NCBI GenBank assembly: GCA_964035545.1
Contig: OZ037771.1
Location: 15,647,789-15,711,788, forward strand
Source of the DNA: Bugula neritina
Lineage: Eukaryota > Bryozoa > Gymnolaemata > Cheilostomatida > Bugulidae
Length of the DNA: 64,000 nucleotides
Direction: 5' to 3'
The notes under the pieces are model-generated. The model was not told the DNA's origin. It saw only the letters and a list, made by a program, of their open reading frames with translations, and did no database searches. The translations under genes and the position numbers were made by a program. Numbering within the stretch: the first letter of the stretch is position 1; the number at the start of each line of letters is the position of its first letter. This document shows, piece after piece, positions 42,401 to 47,466 of the stretch.

Positions 42401-43872
42401 TCACACAGGTGTCACACAGTTGGTACAAGGTGTCACACATGTGTCACACAATTGATACAAGGTGTCACACAGGTGTCTGCTATCACCTTGCAGGGTGCTC
42501 AACTCATTCAGATGAAGGTGACACTCCCCGGAGAGACATCAGCTGACTCTCCCATCAAGTCGTTCATCATGCTGGAGAGATTCAATGCTATCAAGTTGGT
42601 TCAGTCGATTCACCAGTCTCTCGCCTCCCTCAGCAAAGTCATACGTGGCACTCAACTTCTCACGAATGATGTGCAGAATCTGGCAGCTGCTCTCTTGACT
42701 CAAGAGGTAATATTCTTACTTATAGGTTTGAGCTGAAGTGTATTGCTAAGTATTGTGTTGTGAGTATAACTGGTGGTTGTATATTACTAAGTATTGTGTT
42801 GTGAGTATAACTGGTGGTTGTATATTACTAAGTATTGTGTTGTGAGTATAACTGGTGGTTGTATATTACTAAGTATTGTGTTGTGAGTATAACTGGTGGT
42901 TGTATATTACTAAGTATTGTGTTGTGAGTATAACTGGTGGTTGTGTATTACTAAGTATTGTGTTGTGAGTATAACTGGTGGTTGTATATTCTCTTTAGAC
43001 TCCTCAGAGTTGGTTGAGTAAGTGGGACGGGCCAGAGGACCCGATGCAGTACCTCCGCTCTCTGGTATCTCGGGCTGTGGCCCTTCAGGGTTGGGTGGAC
43101 AAAGTAGAGAGGAACTCTCTGCTCAATGAGCCGATATTCCTCAACGAGCTCTTTCACCCGGACACATTCCTCAACGCTCTGCGACAGCAGACAGCGCGGT
43201 ACGGTCTAGCTTCTAGTCGTGTGACTCACCACTGTCTCTACTTCTGCTGGTCTTCATTTCTTCTCTCTTTGCTTGCAGTGAGGTGAAGAGCTCAATGGAT
43301 AACCTCAAGTTTGCGTGTAGCTGGAAGGGGGGCATCACAGGCGCCCGCTATTTCTGTAAGCTCAGCGGACTACAGCTGGAGGGCTGCCTGTTTGACGGAG
43401 TAAGACTGAGTGAGAGTCAGCGGGACAGCCCAATCGTCACCACCATCCCGGACTGCACCGTAGCCTGGGTCCCCAAGGTCAGTATAGCCTGAGGTAGTGA
43501 AGTCAGTGTAGCCTGAGGTACTGAGGTCAGTATAGGCTGAGGTAGTGAGGTCAGTGTAGCCTGAGGTAGTGAGGTCAGTGTAGCCTGAGGTAGTGAGGTC
43601 AGTATAGCCTGAGGTAGTGAGGTCAGTATAGCCTGAGGTACTGAGATCAGTGTAGCCTGTGGTACTGAGGTCAGTATAGCCTGTGGTACTTTACCTTTTA
43701 GTGCTGTTTGTAGGAGCAGGCCGACATATACCCGCCCTCGGAGTCCATTTCTCTCCCCGTCTATTTCAGTGCTGACCGAGATCGCATTGTCACTCGAGTG
43801 ACGGTGCCCTGCGCTGGTTCCAGGGATACTTGGCTTCAGTGTGGAGCTGCTCTCTTTTTAAAGAGTGAATAA
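119..43872 (+). CDS. DYNC2H1: Cytoplasmic dynein 2 heavy chain 1, 5'-partial, 55 exons
   Basis: Motor subunit of the retrograde intraflagellar transport dynein; it hydrolyses ATP and walks along ciliary microtubules. I joined these exons by GT-AG borders, phase and similarity to known DYNC2H1: 119-362, 1002-1151, 1609-1814, 3759-3914, 4137-4248, 4692-4862, 4945-5327, 5638-5770, 6038-6165, 6460-6562, 8385-8619, 8716-8857, 9028-9167, 9477-9778, 10154-10377, 12867-12979, 13147-13361, 13527-13791, 14246-14453, 15670-15799, 16067-16222, 16362-16618, 16760-16874, 16968-17099, 17705-17856, 18239-18469, 19143-19318, 20902-21039, 21163-21395, 21484-21706, 23473-23615, 24583-24813, 24934-25071, 25428-25553, 26077-26225, 26604-26849, 27128-27224, 27428-27544, 27843-28094, 29323-29421, 29627-29745, 30810-30978, 31572-31710, 32757-32872, 32983-33203, 33539-33776, 35513-35842, 36147-36539, 36661-36831, 41320-41430, 42048-42269, 42494-42706, 42999-43198, 43279-43477, 43714-43872. 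They total 10,171 nt: one leftover base plus 3,390 codons including stop. The frame stays open throughout. The human protein is about 4,307 residues, so about 900 N-terminal residues are missing upstream. No exon is broken. Confidence 0.97.
441..985. repeat. Tandem array, 23-bp unit, intron 1
   Basis: About 23 copies of a unit containing GGGAGGAGTTAGTAGTG, with A/G variation in the TTTAGGG/TTTGGGG part. It fills most of the intron between DYNC2H1 exons 1 and 2 and touches neither splice site. Confidence 0.95.
1163..1605. repeat. AT-rich tandem array, intron 2
   Basis: Irregular units of roughly 50-60 bp built from TATAATATAATATGAGAG and TATACTATATACTATA blocks. The array runs almost to the acceptor of exon 3 (TTGAAG|GTTG), which lacks an obvious polypyrimidine tract. 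Confidence 0.9.
1795..3750. repeat. Donor-spanning 33-bp minisatellite, about 59 copies, intron 3
   Basis: The first copy starts inside exon 3. The last 20 exon bases (GGTACTAGGGCTAAGATAGT) and the following donor GTGAGTAATACAT or GTGAGTAATACAA form the unit, which repeats to 3750 with very few changes. Each copy therefore carries an exon end plus donor. Read in the gene's frame, each unit has a TGA directly after the donor position, so use of any later donor would insert a stop. Confidence 0.97.
3955..4115. repeat. 25-bp array with CRE-like palindromes, intron 4
   Basis: About six units built on GTAATGTAATGAGCTGTGAC. Four contain a perfect TGACGTCA palindrome (3975-3982, 4000-4007, 4025-4032, 4100-4107), the consensus for CREB/ATF binding. 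Others have TGATGTCA. Confidence 0.9.
4256..4665. repeat. Two adjacent AT-rich arrays, intron 5
   Basis: A 20-bp unit (ACTCTTATATATAATATACT) runs to about 4550 in roughly 15 copies. It is followed by about five copies of a 23-bp unit containing TATTATCAGCTCTATATATA. Together they fill the intron. Confidence 0.95.
5358..5637. repeat. 21-bp array with acceptor-like units, intron 7
   Basis: About 13 copies of a unit reading GTTTATAGAACTATTCTCTG. The real acceptor of exon 8 is TTTTTATAG|GAAC, so the TTTATAGAAC part of every unit is a near copy of the 3' splice junction. Confidence 0.93.
5814..6014. repeat. 19-bp array, intron 8
   Basis: About ten copies of ACTGAGTACAGAGTACTTG with small variants, ending shortly before the exon 9 acceptor. 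Confidence 0.95.
6168..6385. repeat. 16-bp array, intron 9
   Basis: About 13 copies of TGTGATATGCTTATAG, with A/G variants. The array starts within a few bases of the donor (CAG|GTATGTGTGATATG). Confidence 0.95.
6543..8380. repeat. Donor-spanning 35-bp minisatellite, about 52 copies, intron 10
   Basis: The unit contains ACTCCTGATGTAGAG, the end of exon 10, followed by the donor GTGTGTATGTAGTAGAG. The first copy begins in coding sequence and the last runs into the exon 11 acceptor (CCTGATGTATGCAG|GTTT). The intron is essentially nothing but the array. Confidence 0.97.
8835..9006. repeat. Donor-spanning array, intron 12
   Basis: The exon 12 end GAGTGGAACAAGCAGTTGAG and donor GTGAG are followed by four intronic copies of about 36 bp (the third is shortened) reading GAGTGGAATAAACAGCTGAG plus GTGAG. 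The exon and its intronic copies differ at three positions, all synonymous for E-W-N-K-Q-L-R. Confidence 0.92.
9028..10377 (+). CDS. DYNC2H1: DYNC2H1 exons 13-15: AAA1, the main ATPase module
   Basis: AAA1 is the site whose ATP hydrolysis drives movement. The P-loop GPAGTGKT is intact at 9509-9532 (about residue 779). The Walker B stretch CFDEFNR starts near 9659, with aspartate and glutamate both present. Exon 15 carries the sensor-type segment [16 protein letters not shown]. The stretch [19 protein letters not shown] is typical of the dynein-2 class rather than of axonemal heavy chains, and it is the clearest reason for naming the paralogue. Exon 14 is preceded by a trinucleotide array running right up to its acceptor. 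Confidence 0.97.
9188..9475. repeat. Trinucleotide microsatellite, intron 13
   Basis: Mixed (CTA), (CTG), (CCG) and (CAC) triplets fill the intron and end in GGTAG, the acceptor of exon 14. A normal polypyrimidine tract is absent; the triplet tract takes its place. Confidence 0.95.
9762..10140. repeat. 34-bp array starting with a duplicated exon end, intron 14
   Basis: The exon 14 end GAGCTTCTCAGCAGAACG with donor GTAGGTGTTATCTGTAG is copied once as GAGCTTCTCAACAGAACA plus GTAGGTG. About ten 34-bp units follow, containing TATCACAGTACTATGCTAG and GTGTTATCTGTAG. The first intronic copy keeps the exon end; later units have replaced it. Confidence 0.92.
10408..12640. repeat. Pyrimidine-rich 21-bp array, about 100 copies, intron 15
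   Basis: Units of CTCCTCATCATACTCTCCTG with T/C variants and occasional 12-bp short units, flanked by poly-C runs at 10403-10411 and about 12641-12650. Almost all purines are on the opposite strand. ORFs run through it in several frames because 21 is a multiple of 3. Confidence 0.97.
12680..12860. repeat. 33-bp array, end of intron 15
   Basis: About five copies of a unit with GTTACTATAGCTGTAGTG followed by TTACTATTCAATACT, ending at the acceptor of exon 16 (GCTACTTCTAG|AG). Confidence 0.93.
12867..15799 (+). CDS. DYNC2H1: DYNC2H1 exons 16-20: AAA1/AAA2 connection and AAA2
   Basis: Exon 16 ([17 protein letters not shown]) closes AAA1. Exons 17-20 carry AAA2, with an intact P-loop GPSGSGKS at 13587-13610 (about residue 1073). 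Exon 19 encodes [19 protein letters not shown] and [17 protein letters not shown], the highly conserved Walker B and sensor region. In dyneins AAA2 binds ATP but is generally thought not to hydrolyse it. Exon 16 ends in a GTTGGT donor that leaves one base to complete a glycine codon with exon 17. This is the weakest-looking donor in the gene, but it is the only one that keeps frame. Confidence 0.95.
13045..13155. repeat. Acceptor-spanning repeat, intron 16
   Basis: The exon 17 acceptor and first exon bases, ACAG|GTAAAGTA, occur at 13144-13154. Two further copies lie upstream in the intron (about 13046 and 13118), plus a degenerate GCAAGTGAAGT copy near 13081. They are separated by TATTATATTATATAATCA. 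This is the mirror image of the donor-spanning arrays. Confidence 0.85.
13342..13480. repeat. Donor-spanning 40-bp repeat, intron 17
   Basis: The exon 17 end TTGGTTAATGAGAACCAG with donor GTGAGATTAGCC is followed by two complete intronic copies (TTGGTTAATGAGAACCAG plus GTGAG) and a decayed one (TTGGTTAATGACAATCA). Confidence 0.95.
13822..14205. repeat. Short tandem array, intron 18
   Basis: Mixed 13- and 14-base units of GTGTATAGTACT and GTGTAACT type, with three longer interspersed copies of TATTCTGTACGCTGTG. It fills the intron before exon 19. Confidence 0.95.
14463..15658. repeat. 12-bp array, about 100 copies, intron 19
   Basis: Units of TATATTACAGTA with TATG and TTTG variants. Each unit carries TATTACAG, close to the true acceptor TATTATAG|TGAT of exon 20. 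The whole intron is array. Confidence 0.97.
15828..16056. repeat. 19-bp array, intron 20
   Basis: About 12 copies of TATTCTATTAGAGTATTTC. The TATTAG within each unit resembles a 3' splice site, but the true acceptor is CACACAG|AACG. Confidence 0.94.
16067..18469 (+). CDS. DYNC2H1: DYNC2H1 exons 21-26: AAA3
   Basis: The regulatory AAA3 module spans about residues 1254-1601. Its P-loop GPDGCGKG begins at 16596 (about residue 1384), and its last glycine codon is split between exons 22 and 23. Exon 23 (16760-16874) is short and has no start codon, but it translates to the family stretch [12 protein letters not shown]. Exon 24 gives [19 protein letters not shown]. Exon 25 gives the sensor region [10 protein letters not shown]. 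The aspartate codon joining exons 25 and 26 is split after GA. Confidence 0.95.
17119..17672. repeat. 13-bp array, about 42 copies, intron 24
   Basis: Units of GCTACCTGTGTGT, with GCTGCC, TTTCC and CTATCT variants. Because 13 is not a multiple of 3, all three frames repeat with the same 13-residue cysteine-rich period. The apparent peptides are not genes. Confidence 0.97.
17876..18200. repeat. 21-bp AT-rich array, intron 25
   Basis: About 15 copies of CTATATCCTGTATTCTATAC. The array starts about 20 bases after the donor and ends before the exon 26 acceptor. Confidence 0.95.
18464..19110. repeat. 20-bp array of CAG|GTATAT units, about 32 copies, intron 26
   Basis: Exon 26 ends CTTCTCAG|GTGTGTATATG. 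The array repeats ATATGATACTATACTCAG followed by GT, so each unit holds CTCAG|GTATAT, a joined acceptor-like and donor-like motif. The founder form CTCAGGTGTGTATATG reappears at about 19010. Confidence 0.95.
19143..24813 (+). CDS. DYNC2H1: DYNC2H1 exons 27-32: AAA4 with degenerate P-loop
   Basis: Residues about 1601-1982. The nucleotide-binding loop reads GTSGVGRRS at 21270-21296, so the Walker A lysine is replaced by arginine. To my knowledge the vertebrate dynein-2 heavy chain shows the same replacement, so this is probably ancestral rather than a defect. Exon 28 has the alanine/proline-rich stretch [15 protein letters not shown]. Exon 30 has [22 protein letters not shown]. Exon 32 (24583-24813) has a basic segment, ERKRRP, and ends before the stalk. 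Intron arrays separating these exons reach 1.6-1.8 kb. Confidence 0.95.
19338..20892. repeat. 15-bp array, about 104 copies, intron 27
   Basis: Units of GTATAGTATCCTCAT, with CTC(A/T/G/C)TGT variation and AGTACC or AGTGCC variants. It is open in several frames on both strands because 15 is a multiple of 3. It starts about 20 bases after the donor. Confidence 0.97.
21703..23455. repeat. 16-bp array anchored on the donor, about 109 copies, intron 30
   Basis: Exon 30 ends TAGCA|GTACGTAGTCAGCAG. The unit is GTCAGCAGTATATAGT, and an exact AGCAGTACGTAGT copy recurs at about 21735. The donor sequence therefore seeded the array. Variants (GTATGTAG, GTGTGTAG, GTATATGG) are scattered along it. Confidence 0.95.
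23604..24577. repeat. Donor-spanning 32-bp minisatellite, about 30 copies, intron 31
   Basis: Exon 31 ends AGTATGTACAAG|GTAAGGTAACTCC. Each unit repeats AGTATGTACAAG or AGTATATACAAG plus GTAAGGTAACTCCTTCACAC. Every copy keeps a near-consensus AAG|GTAAGG donor. Confidence 0.97.
24934..27544 (+). CDS. DYNC2H1: DYNC2H1 exons 33-38: stalk coiled coil and microtubule-binding domain
   Basis: Exons 33-34 encode the first stalk helix, rich in Lys and Glu. Exons 35-36 form the microtubule-binding tip, with [15 protein letters not shown], a block near [25 protein letters not shown] and [18 protein letters not shown]. Exons 37-38 return as the second stalk helix ([15 protein letters not shown]). This is the part that contacts tubulin. 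Spacing and order match the dynein-2 family. Exon 36 lies between two AT-rich arrays; its acceptor TCGTATAG has little polypyrimidine tract, yet the frame confirms it. Confidence 0.95.
25057..25412. repeat. Donor-spanning 43-bp minisatellite, 8 copies, intron 33
   Basis: The exon 33 end ACTGTTGCTATGCAG with donor GTGAAAGACTAAGG is repeated seven more times with GTGAAAG/GTGAAGG and AAGGC/AATGC variants, separated by TATAGATTGTTATACTG. Confidence 0.96.
25563..26062. repeat. AT-rich array, intron 34
   Basis: Irregular repetition of AGAGTATATATAGAGTAT with GTATAAGGTATA spacers. There is some higher-order organisation at the start (a block of about 105 bp repeated). Confidence 0.92.
26228..26590. 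repeat. Two arrays in intron 35
   Basis: First a C-rich array (CACACCCCCTCTGT units, 26228-26350), then AT-rich units of TATATTATATTACTG up to the exon 36 acceptor. Confidence 0.9.
26850..27108. repeat. 35-bp array beginning at the donor, intron 36
   Basis: Exon 36 ends AAGAA|GTGAGTTAAACTCGTAG. The units repeat GTGTGAGTTAGAACTCGTAG plus AGTTACTAATAGTTA about seven times, so the donor GTGAGTTA is copied but the exon end is not. Confidence 0.93.
27247..27785. repeat. 51-bp repeat (intron 37) and 22-bp AT array (intron 38)
   Basis: 27252-27405 holds three copies of a 51-bp unit containing GAATAGAAGTGAGAGGTAG. After exon 38, 27555-27785 holds about ten copies of a 22-bp unit with ATAGTATAGTATATCATC. 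The second array is seeded close to the donor GTATGTATCATC. Confidence 0.9.
27843..31710 (+). CDS. DYNC2H1: DYNC2H1 exons 39-43: AAA5
   Basis: AAA5 spans about residues 2274-2533, with [19 protein letters not shown] and ENALIILQ (exon 39), [18 protein letters not shown] (exon 41) and [16 protein letters not shown] (exon 42). Exon 43 begins the following helical segment ([14 protein letters not shown]). AAA5 has no functional P-loop in dyneins and serves a structural role. Exon 40 is only 99 nt and lies after a 1.2 kb intron with two different arrays. Exon 42 uses the less common donor GTTAGT. Confidence 0.95.
28255..29185. repeat. Dimeric 44-bp array and 62-bp array, intron 39
   Basis: 28255-28755 has about 11 units of 44 bp containing AGTATATACACAGTATACTG. 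Units alternate between ACTGTTGAT and ACTATTGAT, giving an 88-bp higher-order period. 28933-29185 has four units of 62 bp containing CACAGTGTTTGTAGTTATAT and GGCGTATATTACCCATC. The remaining bases up to exon 40 at 29323 look unique. Confidence 0.93.
29434..29618. repeat. 20-bp array, intron 40
   Basis: About nine copies of TGATAATATACTGTATTATA with ACGATAG and ATGATAT variants. Confidence 0.95.
29828..30800. repeat. 24-bp array, about 40 copies, intron 41
   Basis: Units of GGTATGTACTGTATATAATA plus TTAT. It yields ORFs of 158-379 codons in three frames and both strands purely because 24 is a multiple of 3. Confidence 0.97.
31012..31550. repeat. 18-bp array, about 30 copies, intron 42
   Basis: Units of TTAGTACATAGTATACTG with TATATAG variants, ending before the exon 43 acceptor ACTGTAG|CTG. 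Confidence 0.97.
31722..32756. repeat. Acceptor-like CTCTCTCAGTTATA array, intron 43
   Basis: Units of 10-18 bases, mainly AGTTATACTCTCTCTC or with CTCACAG. The true acceptor TCTCTCTCAG|GTAAC is simply the last unit with AGTT changed to AGGT. Every unit therefore looks like a pyrimidine tract plus AG. Confidence 0.95.
32757..43872 (+). CDS. DYNC2H1: DYNC2H1 exons 44-55: AAA6 and C-terminal domain
   Basis: Exons 44-46 give [26 protein letters not shown] and the block containing [12 protein letters not shown]. Exons 47-48 hold AAA6, with [39 protein letters not shown] and [17 protein letters not shown]. Exons 49-55 form the C-terminal cap, with [48 protein letters not shown] and the final [11 protein letters not shown]. 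The stop TAA is at 43870-43872. Exon 50 (41320-41430) is the least conserved piece; it follows the 4.4 kb 15-mer array and is supported by phase, good splice sites and a weak match (SYLTQIF). Confidence 0.94.
33190..33530. repeat. Donor-spanning array, intron 45
   Basis: Exon 45 ends TATGTGTGTAG|GTAAGTG. About seven units of 33 bp repeat TATGTGTGTAG plus GTAAGTGTAAGTAACTAG. They are followed by about four shorter units of GTGTAGAG plus GTAAGTAACTA. All copies hold the strong donor motif AG|GTAAGT. Confidence 0.95.
33781..35505. repeat. Palindromic TACACATGTATG array, intron 46
   Basis: Units of about 12-18 bases mixing ACACATGTATGTA, GTACGTACACATGT and TATATACG. The 6-mer ACATGT and 8-mer GTACGTAC are self-complementary, so both strands look alike and five ORFs over 550 codons arise. 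Blocks of several hundred bases recur within it. Confidence 0.96.
35855..36135. repeat. TACTGTACTTACTATA array, intron 47
   Basis: Irregular short units of CTGTACTTACTATA and CTTACCATACTGTA fill the intron before exon 48. Confidence 0.93.
36541..36620. repeat. Cluster of CACGTG-type palindromes, intron 48
   Basis: Immediately after the donor, ACACGTGT (three times) and ACATGTGT alternate with CTACACA or AGACACA spacers over about 45 bases. CACGTG is the core of an E-box. The remainder of this 121-bp intron is unique. Confidence 0.8.
36867..41290. repeat. 15-bp megarray, about 295 copies, intron 49
   Basis: A 4.4 kb array of ATAATATAAGAGAGT with GACAG/GAGAG and GTGTAAT variants. The phase is preserved except for one AAACTAT insertion at about 38044. 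Variant order reveals larger duplicated blocks. The array makes up most of the 4.5 kb intron, the longest in the window, and creates ORFs of 1,375 and 1,544 codons that are not genes. Confidence 0.98.
41485..42040. repeat. 13-bp array, about 43 copies, intron 50
   Basis: Units of GTAGTACTGTACT or GTAGTATTGTACT. GTAC and AGTACT are palindromic, so both strands appear similar. Confidence 0.96.
42298..42990. repeat. 32-bp array (intron 51) and 41-bp array (intron 52)
   Basis: 42298-42478: about five copies of GTGTCACACAGGTGTCACAC plus ATTGATACAAG, each with a CACAG|GTGTCA junction-like motif. 42730-42990, after exon 52: six to seven copies of a 41-bp unit containing GTATTGTGTTGTGAGTATAA. Confidence 0.93.
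43475..43692. repeat. 24-bp array seeded by the donor, intron 54
   Basis: Exon 54 ends CCAAG|GTCAGTATAGCCTGAGG. About nine units repeat GTCAGTATAGCCTGAGGTAG or GTCAGTGTAGCC. Most read GAG|GTCAGT, so the donor is copied while the exon end is barely included. Confidence 0.93.
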
Positions 43873-43890
43873 ATGTGTTCTACTAATAAA
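43868..43890 (+). terminator. Poly(A) signals of DYNC2H1
   Basis: Two AATAAA hexamers are present. One overlaps the stop codon (43868-43873) and a second lies 13 bases after the stop (43885-43890). A T-rich stretch follows at about 43914-43935, as expected downstream of a cleavage site. The implied 3' UTR is only a few tens of bases. The site is inferred from the hexamers; no transcript was seen. Confidence 0.7.
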
Positions 43891-44149
43891 TGCGGAGAAC
43901 TTGTAATGCATCCACTTTTTCATTTTATTGTTTTATGATTAGTTTTCAACATGTGTCTGCAGCATAAACTATTTGCCTTCTTATTGAATCTATTAGAGTG
44001 TTTCCGTCCTCTTATCAGCTGTGATACAACTTGAGTCCCACTTTACTGTGTGCTCTGTATTCTATTTCATTCTGATATGCTTTCTATTTTGTAGACATCA
44101 TCTCTTTATCCATAAATAAAAAATATAGTTGTTCTCTATGTTCATGTAT

Positions 44150-44365
44150 TCTGTCACATAGCATCTTGTCACATAACCACCTGTCACACAACAATATGTC
44201 ACATAACCACCTGTCATACAACAATATGTCACATAACAATATGTCACAACAATATGTCACATTGCTACCTGTCACATAACAATATGTCACATAACCACCT
44301 GTCACACAACAATATGTCACACAACAATATGTCACATAACTACCTGTCACATAACCACCTGTCAC
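44150..44365. repeat. TGTCACATAAC array between DYNC2H1 and the D8C gene
   Basis: About 14 copies of a 15-base unit, TGTCACATAACAATA or TGTCACATAACCACC. The surrounding intergenic bases 43900-44150 and 44370-44500 show nothing else recognisable. Confidence 0.93.
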
Positions 44366-44500
44366 ATGTATCTGAAATATACATGTTGGTCTCACACGTC
44401 TCTCTAACATATAGTTGTGCACCATATACACTCTAATTGTCAAATTATGTTGGCACTTTTACAAAAAATATTTACGTGCTGTTACATAATATATATATAA

Positions 44501-44506
44501 TTTATT
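44501..44506 (-). terminator. Poly(A) signal of the D8C gene
   Basis: TTTATT on the + strand reads AATAAA on the minus strand, about 122 bases after the stop codon of the gene at 44628..45365. Confidence 0.6.
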
Positions 44507-44627
44507 GCAGATTTCAATAGTGAAAAATACAAACCACTGAAAACCGGTTAGCAAATAGCAACTATTGTGTCATATTTCAGTAAGCAATTCATGTATCCTT
44601 CAAGGTAGATGGTTTCTAAATACTAAG

Positions 44628-45365
44628 TTAGGCGTTCATTGAACAGAATGTAGAAGAACATGGGTTATGGTGGTCATTTGGAGTTGAGGAATAGATATCT
44701 TTATACACCAAGTCATAGTTTGTGCTCCATGAACATCTCATTACCATAACTGGACGGGGAAAGCTTCTACAGTTATTCTTTCGTACTTTATAGACTTGGA
44801 TTTGTGTGGGCACACCAATCTCTGTGGGCATGTAGTCATCTGTCCAGTAAGGCTGGTAGGATCCACAGCTATACAGCAGAGGGCAAGTGCTTAGCATACT
44901 ATTGCCTGCATCTCCACTGAATCGGAACCATTGCATGCCGGGGTGAAGGTCACAAGCGTATCCGTAACTGGACCGTGAACCCCCTGGTTTGTAGTTGCTG
45001 CCATTGGCATCAGCTCTCCAAGACTGAGTCAAGTTTGTAGCTGTAGTGCATCCATCGACCTGTGGAGGGAGACCAGTTGTTTGCTGTCTCCCAGAAGCAG
45101 CAGTTGTTGTATTGAGCTTCATGCAGTCTATCAACTTACTGAAGAGCTGCTTGTAGGATTCCCTTGGCAACTCGTTACCGGGTGGCAACAGTCCCTCCAG
45201 TACTCCGGCATCGTATTCTGAGCATCTCAGTGGAAGGATTCTATTCAGTAACTCAATACCTTCCTTTAGCTTTTCTAGCCTTTTCTCTTCTGAGTCTACC
45301 ACAACAGCCGCTTTGGTTAGCAAAAGCAAGTTTGAGAAAAGGAGTAGAAGTGTAGATAGGTTCAT
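44628..45365 (-). CDS. Secreted D8C-domain (uromodulin-like) protein, intronless
   Basis: A 245-residue protein with a clear signal peptide (a leucine run in residues 4-17, likely cleaved near residue 19). A short charged helical segment follows (about 24-45), then a region with two cysteines. Residues 105-235 match the eight-cysteine D8C domain known from uromodulin, GP2 and many invertebrate secreted proteins: C106, then CDL (C138) and WFRFSGDAG (145-153), C161, C167, GVPTQIQVYKVRKNNC (C199) and MVMRC (C211). Several NxT/NxS sites suggest glycosylation. No zona pellucida domain or membrane anchor follows, so it is probably a free extracellular protein; its ligand is unknown. Unlike its neighbours it has no intron. 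Its ATG has a good context (CACCATGA) and a TATA box just upstream. Confidence 0.85.
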   Translation of the reverse strand: MNLSTLLLLFSNLLLLTKAAVVVDSEEKRLEKLKEGIELLNRILPLRCSEYDAGVLEGLLPPGNELPRESYKQLFSKLIDCMKLNTTTAASGRQQTTGLPPQVDGCTTATNLTQSWRADANGSNYKPGGSRSSYGYACDLHPGMQWFRFSGDAGNSMLSTCPLLYSCGSYQPYWTDDYMPTEIGVPTQIQVYKVRKNNCRSFPRPVMVMRCSWSTNYDLVYKDIYSSTPNDHHNPCSSTFCSMNA

Positions 45366-45399
45366 GGTGTGAAGACTACACTTGTATGCACACGTATGA

Positions 45400-45406
45400 T
45401 TTTATA
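45400..45406 (-). promoter_or_regulatory. TATA box of the D8C gene
   Basis: TATAAAA on the minus strand, about 35 bases before the ATG at 45365. The spacing implies a very short 5' leader. Inferred from sequence only. Confidence 0.55.
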
Positions 45407-47466
45407 GTCAATAATAATATTAGCAGCTAATCTCTACTGAAGGCAGATAAGGAAGGCCCACTCTAGTTGAATGTTGCTGCTTATCAAATAGACCTGTGGG
45501 AGGGCCGCTTTACAAAAAGCTCTGATATTGTAGCCTGATTTCAACTCATCATGGAGTCGCAAAGCAAAGTATTATACTTATTTACTTAAAAAGTTTACAT
45601 AGTTGTCATTTTATCACTCGCAGTATTTGAATGAAAGTTAGTAGGCTATATGCAAGCAGATAATCGTATTCTTATCATCTGGTGACATTTATGTTGCAGA
45701 TATGATTGCATACATTTACTATCACTCTACTCCAAGTTTTGTAATATTAGAAATAAAATAATCTTCCTAAGTTGTAATAATTATCATATAATAGGCAATG
45801 CAGGTAAAATCTTGCTCACTTTTGTGACTGAGCATGAACACCTACATACAATTCCAAAAGCTATGGCAAGAGCTGCAAATACTGAACTATAATGTTAGGT
45901 GCCTCTGGTGCTTGTATTAGTAAACTACATTACATAGACTGAGTCCCTAAAGAGCTGTAACTTCCTGCAACTCCTGAGAATGAGCCGCAAGCTATAATGC
46001 ATAATGAAAGAAAAATAATTCAGCTACACCTCTGCTAATGCTTTTAATTTTTTATTTGAAACAAAAATAGATTGCAAGCTAACACAGTCTAGATTCAACA
46101 ATAGATATTTTCACTGACTGCAAACATTGACAGGCAACTCTTCATGAAACCAGTTTTATAGTGAAATCTTAAAATAAAGGTGTACAAATGCTGCAGCAGC
46201 TAATGGGATACAGTTACCCCATAATCCACCCAATATTACTTGAAAACATGGAGTTATTTACTCTATTATTTGAATTTCCGAGTCGCGGCCTAACTTATAA
46301 AACGCGGTATTAATTCAATTCTAATGGCTCGAAAGCTTAAAAGCAATTTAACCATCGATCCTGCTATCAAAATACAAACTCTTGCGTGGCAAATACTATG
46401 CTTTTCGTACCCACTATTATCTTACTTTTGAAATATCGTTCAACCGCTAAATTAAGTTATAGCGGTTGTTATAAATCCGTTTACTTCAACTTTTTTTAGA
46501 TTTTGTAAAGCCAGCTTTTTCACGAAGTCACTTCAGGAATACCGAATATGTAACTATGATTGACTAACTTTACATTTAAGTTATCATTGTAATTATCATT
46601 GTTTTACTTTTTCTAATTATTGACATACCTATTGTAATAAATTTCTCGTTTTATATTTTAACTCGGCGTAAAGAGTACCAACTCTAAGAGTTGGAATTGC
46701 AGTCGAGTTTCTATGTATTGTTTTACTTTTTGTAATTCAAATTGTTCTTGTATTTGACGTTGTAGTACTACACCTAGTACTAGCAGCACTTATCATTGAG
46801 TGATAGTCACATTTATTATTATTTAGTGGTGATTGAAAATATTGTTAGTATTATAATAACTATGCTAACAGTAATGAGTAATAGTATTACTATACTATTA
46901 CTATTACTATTAGTAGTACTAATTAATAGTATAACTATAAGTCATTATATCATTAATTATTTTTAATTATCCCTGTCTTAATATTGCAGCTGATTGCTTT
47001 TATTATCATGACATGGCTAGCACGAGCACTTTTACTTAGTTTTACAGCTATACTTGTTAGTTGTAAAATTAGTTATTAACCTCGAAACTAACTATAAATT
47101 TAATATCATTATTATTGTTAAATATTATTTTGTAACTATTGAGCTTTATTATTGAATTATAACAATTCCTGAAGATTTAAGTTGCATTTGTAAGCAACCC
47201 CAATGTTATTTGACATCAATCTTATTGATGTTTTTTTAAAGCAAAAATAAAACTAACATTGCTTGTAATTATCCCTGTAGACTGTACGTGCAAGGATCGG
47301 GCTCTTGGAGCTCTACCCGAATAGTTTCACAAATGGCCGATGACAACTAATAATATAATATATTTTAATGTCCATGTTGACGATTAGTCTGCATTGTCAT
47401 TATGATTTGCTCTATTTACAATCACTATTTATATCTTGTAGCTGCTGATCAGTTTAACAACTCGTG
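45407..47466. other. Intergenic AT-rich region without recognised genes
   Basis: About 2 kb between the divergent D8C and METTL4 genes. It looks unique, has no ORF of note and no array. It must hold the METTL4 promoter. The only small structure I note is a perfect hairpin with 8-base arms, CCAACTCTAAGAGTTGG, at about 46678-46694. Confidence 0.7.

Noticed and set aside
46678-46694. Hairpin CCAACTCTAAGAGTTGG as a terminator
   Set aside because: Short palindrome in AT-rich eukaryotic intergenic DNA; no T-run, and no gene ends there.
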